Assembly (NCBI GenBank): GCA_016765335.1 | Contig: JAESQE010000184.1 | Coordinates: 5,776-10,850 of the forward strand | Source: Planctomycetaceae bacterium | GTDB taxonomy: Bacteria > Planctomycetota > Planctomycetia > Planctomycetales > Planctomycetaceae | Length of the DNA: 5,075 bases | Direction of reading: 5' to 3' | Shown: in pieces, positions 1-4,038 of the stretch | Layout: every line of letters starts with the position of its first letter | Position numbering within the stretch: the stretch's first letter is position 1 | The notes under the pieces: generated by a model | Seen by the model: only the letters and a program-made list of their open reading frames with translations | Told to the model about the DNA's origin: nothing | The model's database searches: none | Made by a program: the position numbers and the translations under genes

Positions 1-821
1 GCGCGAAGCATTTCGGTAACAGTCAACACCAAATCGGTCGCTGTAATGCCTTCAGGAATTTCGCCAGTCAGTTTGAAGCCGACCACTTCGGGCATCAACA
101 TGTAAATTGGCTGACCCAACATCACAGCTTCAGCTTCAATACCACCCACGCCCCAACCCAAAACTCCCAAGCCATTAATCATGGTGGTGTGAGAATCGGT
201 ACCGACTAAAGAATCGGGAAAGACAACCCCATCTTTTTGCAAAATACCTTTGGCAAGATATTCCAGATTCACCTGATGCACAATTCCGGTCGCGGGTGGC
301 ACAACGCGGAAATTATTCAACGCCTGTTGACCCCAACGCAGGAACTGATACCGTTCCAGGTTTCGTTCGAATTCAATTTCCAGATTCCGTTCCAATGCAA
401 ATCTGGTGGCGAACTCATCTACTTGAACCGAGTGGTCAACCACCAAATCGCAAGGAACCAGCGGATTGATTTTATTCGGATCGCCCCCCATGCGAACCAT
501 GGCTGAACGCAGTGCTGCCAAGTCAACAATCGCAGGCACACCGGTAAAGTCCTGCAAAACAACTCGTCCCGGATTGAACGGAATTTCTACATTTTTGACA
601 TTCGTCGCATCCCAGGCAGCCAGATTTTCGACGTCCTCTTTGGAAACAATAAAGTCGTCGTAGTTTCGCACACACGATTCCAGCAACACACGAATCGAAT
701 AGGGCAACGTCGAAATGTCACCAAGGCCTTGTTTAGCCAAATCGGGCAAGCTGAAATAGCGAAACTCGCCGGCTGAGGTTGTAAACGATTTTTCGACATT
801 AAAAGGATTGCCGGACGACAT
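1..821 (-). CDS. acnA: Aconitate hydratase A, N-terminal 273 residues (3' end outside window)
   Basis: Aconitase interconverts citrate and isocitrate in the cytoplasmic TCA cycle. Reading the minus strand from ATG at 821 gives an open frame of 273 codons to the window edge, about a third of the usual length of roughly 890-900 residues. It matches the AcnA/IRP-type aconitase family closely: [10 protein letters not shown] near residues 39-48, then [25 protein letters not shown] (128-135), [29 protein letters not shown], and [21 protein letters not shown] starting at G207, ending with [16 protein letters not shown]. The three cysteines that bind the 4Fe-4S cluster lie further on and are not in view. 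The start is supported by GGAG seven bases upstream (829-832) and by alignment from memory with E. coli AcnA, which has a similar short lead-in. One small oddity is FA where the family usually has FG after VDHSVQVD. Divergent from the methyltransferase gene. Family assignment is very secure. Confidence 0.97.
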   Translation of the reverse strand, partial: MSSGNPFNVEKSFTTSAGEFRYFSLPDLAKQGLGDISTLPYSIRVLLESCVRNYDDFIVSKEDVENLAAWDATNVKNVEIPFNPGRVVLQDFTGVPAIVDLAALRSAMVRMGGDPNKINPLVPCDLVVDHSVQVDEFATRFALERNLEIEFERNLERYQFLRWGQQALNNFRVVPPATGIVHQVNLEYLAKGILQKDGVVFPDSLVGTDSHTTMINGLGVLGWGVGGIEAEAVMLGQPIYMLMPEVVGFKLTGEIPEGITATDLVLTVTEMLR

Positions 822-828
822 AATTAAA

Positions 829-832
829 CTCC
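829..832 (-). promoter_or_regulatory. Shine-Dalgarno of acnA
   Basis: On the minus strand GGAG lies seven bases before the ATG at 821. It fixes the acnA start. No convincing -35/-10 pair was found further upstream; a TATACA at 863-858 (minus strand) could be a -10 but has no good -35 partner. Confidence 0.7.
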
Positions 833-995
833 AAATACTCAAAACAGTGGACAGATATGTATACTTTGTTCACGAAAGGAGTTGATCCTCTGTGAAATCA
901 ATGTTGTTTTTCGACTTGTTTACTGGAAAGACTACCCAATCCAGTACGATTTCGAAAGCATGGACCCCTTCAGCTGGAAGGTTCCGGGCAGCTCG

Positions 996-1029
996 CAACG
1001 CAAGGATACCGGTTAAGACACCTGCGTTG
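996..1029. other. Hairpin in the divergent acnA / methyltransferase gap
   Basis: CAACGCA (996-1002) pairs perfectly with TGCGTTG (1023-1029). After a bulged A at 1003 the stem continues with GG (1004-1005) against CC (1021-1022), closing a 15-base loop that contains the palindrome ACCGGT. A smaller stem, CCTTC (967-971) with GAAGG (977-981), lies just upstream. These could be a leader structure of the methyltransferase transcript, part of an operator region, or a decayed repeat. No function can be assigned from sequence alone. Confidence 0.4.
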
Positions 1030-1066
1030 GCTTTACCTTATTACTGACCCGAATTCTCACATATTA

Positions 1067-1849
1067 ATGCACCAGAATAAACCCAGAATCTCAACTGGCT
1101 TGCAGAATTCGACCATTCAAGGGCATTATACGCCGATGAGCCACGAGGAATCACAAAAAGAACCCGAAACATCAGCACTTCCCGATGTAATCAGCAACTG
1201 GAAGCAGGAGCAGTTCTGCTGGAATGGGCAGGAGATCCAACTCACGATTCCTGCTGATCCCGACGAATTGTTGGAACTGCTGGAAGAGACTCCAGAACAA
1301 TCAAATTGCAAAACCAAAGCACCGTTCGATCCGTACTGGGGCCACCTGTGGCCTGCGGCCCGTGAGATGGCTCGTCTGGTTCCACACTTTTTACAGACTC
1401 CGGGAACTTCAGTTTTAGAGCTGGGCTGTGGCAGCGGACTGATCGGCATCGCTGCACTGGCAGCGGGGATGAATGTCACGTTCAGCGACAATCAACCAGA
1501 AGCCTTAAAGCTCGCGGGCTACAATGCAAAACAAAACGGATTCAAAAACTACCAGCTTTGCTTGTACGACTGGCTCAATCCCCCCCGCATCGAACCGTTC
1601 CCGATCGTGATTGCCTCCGATGTTTTGTACGAAGAACGATTTCACGAACCGTTACTTAATGTTCTGGATCAAGTCACAACAAGCGATGGAGAAACCTGGA
1701 TCGCAGATCCAGGCCGCAGCTTACTGCCCAACTTCCTACGCACCGCCCAGGCACACAATTTCGAATTCGAAATCTACGACAAAACCCTCACCCAAAAACT
1801 CTTCCCAGCCATCGGCCATTTTCAACTACTGAAGTTGAAACGCGGTTAA
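1067..1849 (+). CDS. Class I SAM-dependent methyltransferase, NNT1/METTL20-like (Methyltransf_16 type)
   Basis: Probable cytoplasmic S-adenosylmethionine-dependent methyltransferase, likely acting on a protein side chain, 260 residues. Visible motifs in order: DPYWGHLWP (88-96), typical of the NNT1/METTL20 group just before the fold; motif I ELGCGSG (118-124), the SAM-binding loop; acidic post-I motif SDNQPEAL (from S140, D141 the likely ribose-binding residue); YDW (167-169); SDVLYEE (184-190), the family's D-x-x-Y signature; and ADPGR (213-217), resembling the GDPGR of METTL20, the electron-transfer-flavoprotein lysine methyltransferase. The first 60 or so residues lack recognisable domain features. 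Two starts are possible: 1067 (used here, no clear ribosome-binding site) and the in-frame ATG at 1136, which has only a weak AAGGG 12 bases upstream; the shorter 237-residue protein is quite plausible. The last codons and stop overlap a short repeat block found again at 2172. The fold is secure; the substrate is unknown. Confidence 0.85.
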   Translation: MHQNKPRISTGLQNSTIQGHYTPMSHEESQKEPETSALPDVISNWKQEQFCWNGQEIQLTIPADPDELLELLEETPEQSNCKTKAPFDPYWGHLWPAAREMARLVPHFLQTPGTSVLELGCGSGLIGIAALAAGMNVTFSDNQPEALKLAGYNAKQNGFKNYQLCLYDWLNPPRIEPFPIVIASDVLYEERFHEPLLNVLDQVTTSDGETWIADPGRSLLPNFLRTAQAHNFEFEIYDKTLTQKLFPAIGHFQLLKLKRG

Positions 1850-1875
1850 GAAAAAACACGAAGAAAATTAGCCAC
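1837..1875 (+). repeat. Two-block repeat, copy A, spanning the methyltransferase stop codon
   Basis: Block 1, GAAACGCGGTTAA (1837-1849), is identical to 2172-2184 and supplies the last codons and TAA of the methyltransferase. Block 2, ACACGAAGAAAATTAGCCAC (1856-1875), matches 2151-2170 at 19 of 20 bases. In this copy block 1 precedes block 2; in the other copy the order is reversed. Confidence 0.7.
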
Positions 1876-1899
1876 AGAGGTCACAGAGTACACCGAGAA
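1873..1899 (+). repeat. Three-copy imperfect repeat, period 9
   Basis: Three consecutive 9-base units read CACAGAGGT, CACAGAGTA and CACCGAGAA. The core is CACAGAG with variable last bases. It belongs with the period-10 and period-8 arrays nearby, which share the CAC-start and purine-rich body. The same style of short repeat is, from memory, common in planctomycete intergenic DNA. Confidence 0.75.
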
Positions 1900-1930
1900 A
1901 AAAGAGTTGATCGGCCTTCAAAATATCAGC

Positions 1931-1960
1931 CACGGATGAACACAGATACTCACGGATAAA
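1931..1960 (+). repeat. Three-copy imperfect repeat, period 10
   Basis: Three consecutive 10-base units read CACGGATGAA, CACAGATACT and CACGGATAAA. The core CAC(G/A)GAT is kept and the final three bases vary. It is preceded by AGC, as is the period-9 array (AGC before CAC at 1870-1872), suggesting a common ancestor unit. Confidence 0.75.
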
Positions 1961-1972
1961 ATAAAAAAGTGA

Positions 1973-2066
1973 AGTAGGCCGGAACATCGCACCATCAGAT
2001 GCCTGTGATACAAATCACAGCTTGGAGTGTTATTGAGATTGAAATACTCTTCGGCTTAGTTCCGGC
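1973..2066. repeat. Inverted-repeat-bounded element with two internal stems
   Basis: GCCGGAAC (1978-1985) is the exact reverse complement of GTTCCGGC (2059-2066), so the ends of an 89-base segment can pair. Inside are a perfect 7-bp dyad (2003-2020) and a 7-bp stem GAGTGTT (2025-2031) with AATACTC (2043-2049), containing one G-T pair. Folded, this gives a closing stem with two arms. The left end AGTAGG (1973-1978) and GCACCATCA (1989-1997) recur in slightly changed form at 2255-2260 and 2272-2281, which supports a repeat family. It may be a small non-coding mobile element or a structured RNA; no coding capacity is visible. Confidence 0.55.
2003..2020. promoter_or_regulatory. Perfect palindrome matching CRP/FNR-family half-sites
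   Basis: CTGTGAT (2003-2009), spacer ACAA, ATCACAG (2014-2020): a perfect dyad containing TGTGA-N6-TCACA, the E. coli CRP consensus arrangement. It lies at the 3' ends of two convergent genes and inside a probable repeat element, so no promoter is evidently served. A simple arm of a folded element is as likely as a regulator binding site. Confidence 0.3.
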
Positions 2067-2135
2067 AATTGTTTCTAGCCTGGACGTGTAAGCAACATCT
2101 TCAATCCGAGTCTTTTCTCGCATTAGTTATTGAAC

Positions 2136-2159
2136 CACGAAGGCTCGAAGACACGAAGA
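2136..2159 (+). repeat. Three-copy imperfect repeat, period 8
   Basis: Three consecutive 8-base units read CACGAAGG, CTCGAAGA and CACGAAGA. A single further CACGAAGA unit occurs at 1857-1864. Core is CACGAAG. This is the third array of the same style in the gap, with yet another period. Confidence 0.75.
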
Positions 2160-2184
2160 AAATCAGCCACGGAAACGCGGTTAA
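2151..2184 (+). repeat. Two-block repeat, copy B, block order swapped
   Basis: ACACGAAGAAAATCAGCCAC (2151-2170) is followed after one base by GAAACGCGGTTAA (2172-2184). The same two blocks occur at 1837-1875 in the opposite order. Its GGTT end also forms a small stem, CGGTT (2178-2182) with AACCG (2187-2191), around an AAAA loop. Confidence 0.7.
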
Positions 2185-2254
2185 AAAACCGGGGTGTGCA
2201 GCAACAAGAAGCAGTTCCTCAGCTCTCAACGAACAATCAGAGTATGATTCCAAA

Positions 2255-2281
2255 AGTAGGATGCGGTGCTTGCACCCATCA
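2255..2281. repeat. Short hairpin element related to the 1973 element
   Basis: GATG (2260-2263), bulged C, GGTG (2265-2268), loop CTTG, CACC (2273-2276), CATC (2277-2280) form an 8-bp stem with one bulge. AGTAGG at its left and GCACCCATCA at its right echo the AGTAGG and GCACCATCA of the 1973-2066 element at nearly the same spacing (17 versus 16 bases), so both are probably diverged members of one palindromic repeat family. Confidence 0.5.
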
Positions 2282-2314
2282 TCGTGTGCGTTTTGATTCT
2301 CTATAACCAAAACG

Positions 2315-2380
2315 CTGGGTGAACCTGTCGGTCGTCAATTCTGTGAGCAAGGATAATCAATTGCCGACAGAACTACCCAG
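2315..2380. other. Long-range 66-base stem structure
   Basis: CTGGGT (2315-2320) pairs with ACCCAG (2375-2380). After a symmetric 4x4 internal loop, CTGTCGG (2325-2331) pairs with CCGACAG (2364-2370). After a four-base bulge, CAATT (2336-2340) pairs with AATTG (2359-2363), leaving an 18-base loop. Eighteen Watson-Crick pairs in three nested, perfectly complementary segments are unlikely by chance. There is no T-run after either end, so it is not a classical terminator. Candidates are a repeat-family member, a structured RNA, or a processed 3' end shared by the convergent genes. Confidence 0.5.
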
Positions 2381-2447
2381 TCCACCGGCTCAGATAAATT
2401 AATAGAAATACCAGCCCGAATCGCTAGTTTTAAAGTGGCGAACTTTT

Positions 2448-2458
2448 TAAGGAGGTGA
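2448..2458 (+). promoter_or_regulatory. Extended Shine-Dalgarno before a short ORF
   Basis: TAAGGAGGTGA is an 11-base exact complement of the usual bacterial 16S rRNA 3' tail. It ends eight bases before the ATG at 2467. It is the strongest ribosome-binding site in the window, much better than those of the clear genes, yet precedes only a 23-codon ORF. Confidence 0.4.
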
Positions 2459-2466
2459 GCGAAATC

Positions 2467-2518
2467 ATGGTTCTTGTTTGCCCCAGAAGTATCCATCCTC
2501 TGGGGCTAGAACCATTTT
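2467..2518 (+). terminator. Strong nested hairpin at the convergent 3' end, possible terminator
   Basis: ATGGTTCT (2467-2474) pairs with AGAACCAT (2508-2515), and inside it CCCCAGA (2481-2487) pairs with TCTGGGG (2499-2505). TTTT follows on the plus strand (2515-2518, its first T being the last stem base). It lies 15 bases beyond the permease stop, so on the minus strand it could also stop or protect the permease transcript, but there is no U-run in that direction. Alternative pairings exist: CCTCTG (2497-2502) with CAGAGG (2519-2524), and GAACC (2509-2513) with GGTTC (2523-2527), each incompatible with part of the main hairpin. Confidence 0.4.
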
Positions 2519-2538
2519 CAGAGGTTCCCTTAAGCTAA
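2467..2538 (+). CDS. Possible 23-residue peptide with strong ribosome-binding site
   Basis: ATG at 2467 opens a 23-codon frame (start MVLVCPRSIHPLG) closed by TAA at 2536-2538. It overlaps the last nine bases of the antisense permease gene. Its only support is the 11-base Shine-Dalgarno match upstream. Much of its sequence is dictated by a hairpin (2467-2515), and the start codon itself is paired in that stem. No family is recognised, and no plus-strand gene follows that it could regulate as a leader peptide. Chance is a serious alternative. Confidence 0.22.
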   Translation: MVLVCPRSIHPLGLEPFSEVPLS

Positions 2539-3555
2539 ATCACGGTCTTCGAACAGGATGAAGGCCAGCAATATCGCTGCAACGCAGTACGCGATGCCGT
2601 AGATTGCGGTGTAGGCCAGATAGAGCGGTGGAACTGTCGAACCGGTGACGATGTAGGCGGACATGTTAAACGCGTCCAACTGGGGCAATACTGTTGCGAA
2701 CAAACGAGCCACGAAAGATACGAATTCGAGTTCCTCGTTTTGAACACTGGATTGAACAAGAACTGGTGTCAGGTGTCCGATAACGAACACTGCAAACATC
2801 ACAGAGAAGTTGACAACCATCGGCAAACGAGTCGAAACAACAACACTAATCGAAGCCAGTACCGCAACTTCCAGGAAGATCAGAAGCAACCCCGGCAATA
2901 TTTGTTGCACAACGGCAAAACGAGTGGGATCAAACCACAAGTACTGGAGGTCGGAACCACCCATCGTAAAATTAACCCAGGTATAATAATCTAAGACGGG
3001 CTTGCTTGATTCCTTGAGGTCGTAGCCAACTTTGTAATAGGCCAGGAAGCAAAAAGCGAAAATGACAGGAATCATAAACAGCACAACGCCCTGCAACAAA
3101 CCGAGATACTTGCCAACAATAAACTGTCTGCGAGTAATGGGCTTGCTCAGTAATGTCATTGCAGTTTTACCTTCAATTTCATCAGCAATACTCATACTGG
3201 ATGTCCAGATTGCCAGCAAAATACTACAGATGAGAACTGTCGCTAAGCCGCAATCCAAGAACATTTTTGTGTCGTCCCCCATTGAGAAAAAGGGGATCCA
3301 TGTATTGAGCATCAGGACTAAAATCGAAACCACAAGCAGCGAAAAGAACATCGGCTGACGAATTGATTCCTTACATGTTGCCCGGGCAATCACACCCGTT
3401 TTGGTGAACCAGTTCAACGCAAACAACGTAATTAACGCGAACAATGTTAATCCCGTTGTCAGATGAAATTGCCACGCTGCAAACTGATCGATGCCCAACC
3501 CTTCTAAAGAGGGTTTTTGAGCCAAGACGAAAATCGCTTGAGGAAGATGAATCAC
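2530..3555 (-). CDS. ABC-2 type transporter permease subunit
   Basis: Integral inner-membrane protein of 341 residues, most like the ABC-2 permease superfamily that exports a substrate using a separate ATPase subunit. By eye there are about seven hydrophobic segments: roughly 32-50, 70-90, 99-122, 151-174, 215-241, 246-267 and 311-335. The best family mark is SIADEIEGKTAMTLLSKPITRRQFIVGKYLG (about 122-152), the charged loop between membrane spans found in ABC-2 permeases of the NosY/Cu-processing and sodium-export type, which probably contacts the ATPase. The protein ends in the polar tail FEDRDLA. The start is GTG at 3555; an in-frame TAA lies upstream with no ATG between them, and only a weak AGG precedes it. 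No ATP-binding-cassette gene is adjacent on either side, so the partner must lie elsewhere. The substrate cannot be told. Confidence 0.85.
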   Translation of the reverse strand: MIHLPQAIFVLAQKPSLEGLGIDQFAAWQFHLTTGLTLFALITLFALNWFTKTGVIARATCKESIRQPMFFSLLVVSILVLMLNTWIPFFSMGDDTKMFLDCGLATVLICSILLAIWTSSMSIADEIEGKTAMTLLSKPITRRQFIVGKYLGLLQGVVLFMIPVIFAFCFLAYYKVGYDLKESSKPVLDYYTWVNFTMGGSDLQYLWFDPTRFAVVQQILPGLLLIFLEVAVLASISVVVSTRLPMVVNFSVMFAVFVIGHLTPVLVQSSVQNEELEFVSFVARLFATVLPQLDAFNMSAYIVTGSTVPPLYLAYTAIYGIAYCVAAILLAFILFEDRDLA

Positions 3556-3794
3556 GGCGATGCCTGCTTTGAAAATAAGTAAGGAAACAGTAACGGTGGT
3601 CGATAATTAACGCTTGACCAATCTATCTTGGTGGCTGCGCGCAACGACATTGAATAATACGAATAGAATAGTCTTTGATACTCACGGTACGTAAAATGAA
3701 TGACAAGTGTTGGTTCCTCTTTTTTCAGCATTTTCATTATTTTTCATTCGTGCCCCCTCTTAATCGGCGAAATCAGACACCAATTCGCCCTGAC

Positions 3795-3819
3795 AGGAGG
3801 TGGTCGCACGGACACCCCT
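3795..3819. other. Small hairpin with GGTG/CACC arms
   Basis: AGG (3795-3797), bulged A, GGTG (3799-3802), ten-base loop, CACC (3813-3816), CCT (3817-3819) form a 7-bp stem with one bulge. It resembles in layout the GGTG...CACC hairpin at 2260-2280, though the loop differs. It may be another palindromic repeat. Confidence 0.3.
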
Positions 3820-3961
3820 GCCTGGCATTTCCTGAAGAGACGATACAATAACCGCATCATTTTATGACATGAGTCAATACTGCTGGTCATCTGCTTCAGT
3901 TGGCTGGCAACATTTTTTTACGCATTCGCGTATTTATTTGCGAGTTGTATGCTTCCTTAGT

Positions 3962-3996
3962 CCTTGTCGATACAAGGCCGCGAGAGTATCTTCGCG
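3962..3996 (+). promoter_or_regulatory. Candidate promoter with two tandem dyads, dinB-like gene
   Basis: TTGTCG (3964-3969), a 17-base spacer and TATCTT (3987-3992) form a possible sigma70-type promoter, each hexamer matching consensus at four of six bases. The -35 lies in the perfect dyad CCTTGT-CGAT-ACAAGG (3962-3977), and the -10 lies in CGCGA (3979-3983)...TCGCG (3992-3996). If the promoter is real, the dyads are placed as operators; otherwise they are two hairpins in the 5' leader. Planctomycete promoters are poorly described, so this is tentative. Confidence 0.3.
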
Positions 3997-4027
3997 CAAG
4001 TATTAATTGAATTTGGTTTTAGATTTC

Positions 4028-4032
4028 AGGAG
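4028..4032 (+). promoter_or_regulatory. Shine-Dalgarno of the dinB-like gene
   Basis: AGGAG lies six bases before the ATG at 4039. This decides the start in favour of 4039 over an in-frame TTG at 3964, which would add 25 residues without family resemblance and would begin inside the candidate promoter. Confidence 0.8.
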
Positions 4033-4038
4033 AGAAAA

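Larger units (their letters stand above)
1850..2529. other. Convergent intergenic region rich in repeats and stems, about 680 bases
   Basis: This gap separates the 3' ends of the methyltransferase and the permease. I see no conserved protein gene: the two open frames of about 70-75 codons that cross it on opposite strands consist largely of translated repeats. It contains three periodic repeats (1873-1899, 1931-1960, 2136-2159), an inverted-repeat-bounded element (1978-2066), two related AGTAGG...GCACC elements (from 1973 and from 2255), a small CGGTT-AAAA-AACCG hairpin (2178-2191), a long stem (2315-2380), and a hairpin at the permease end (2467-2515). Such density of unrelated palindromes suggests a site where small mobile or amplifying repeats have accumulated harmlessly behind genes. 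Confidence 0.8.
3556..4038. other. Divergent intergenic region between permease and dinB-like gene
   Basis: About 480 bases holding the 5' regions of both flanking genes. I see no convincing protein gene. A minus-strand 61-codon ORF (3737-3552) meets the permease start with a GTGA overlap but has no family features. Several small perfect dyads are present: TACGC-ATTC-GCGTA (3919-3932), CCTTGT-CGAT-ACAAGG (3962-3977) and CGCGA...TCGCG (3979-3996), plus a hairpin at 3795-3819. T-rich tracts occur at 3719-3727 and 3913-3919. Confidence 0.7.

Noticed and set aside
587..799. Minus-strand 70-codon ORF at the start of acnA
   Set aside because: It is a shifted-frame shadow; the acnA frame from 821 matches aconitase motifs throughout.
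1126..1491. Minus-strand 121-codon ORF opposite the methyltransferase
   Set aside because: Antisense shadow of a gene with clear SAM-binding motifs; serine-rich composition reflects complementary codons.
1873..2159. CRISPR array
   Set aside because: The repeat units are only 8-10 bases, directly adjacent and without unique spacers; there are no cas genes in view.
2069..2296. Plus-strand 75-codon ORF in the convergent gap
   Set aside because: It begins at a TTG without a ribosome-binding site and runs through the period-8 repeat, the swapped-block repeat and a hairpin; no family resemblance.
2101..2310. Minus-strand 69-codon ORF in the convergent gap
   Set aside because: Its FFVSSSLRGS stretch is the translated CACGAAG repeat, a common source of false hypothetical proteins.
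2448..2458. Fragment of a 16S rRNA 3' end on the minus strand
   Set aside because: The minus strand reads like the 16S tail for only 11 bases; the neighbouring sequence has none of the conserved 16S 3' helix.
3552..3737. Minus-strand 61-codon ORF before the permease
   Set aside because: Not annotated as a gene: no family features, low-complexity start, and no good ribosome-binding site at its ATG. The GTGA overlap with the permease start is noted as a finding only.
3964..4038. Upstream TTG start adding 25 residues to the DinB-like protein
   Set aside because: The ATG at 4039 has AGGAG at ideal spacing and the family N-terminus begins there; the extension overlaps dyads and a candidate promoter.
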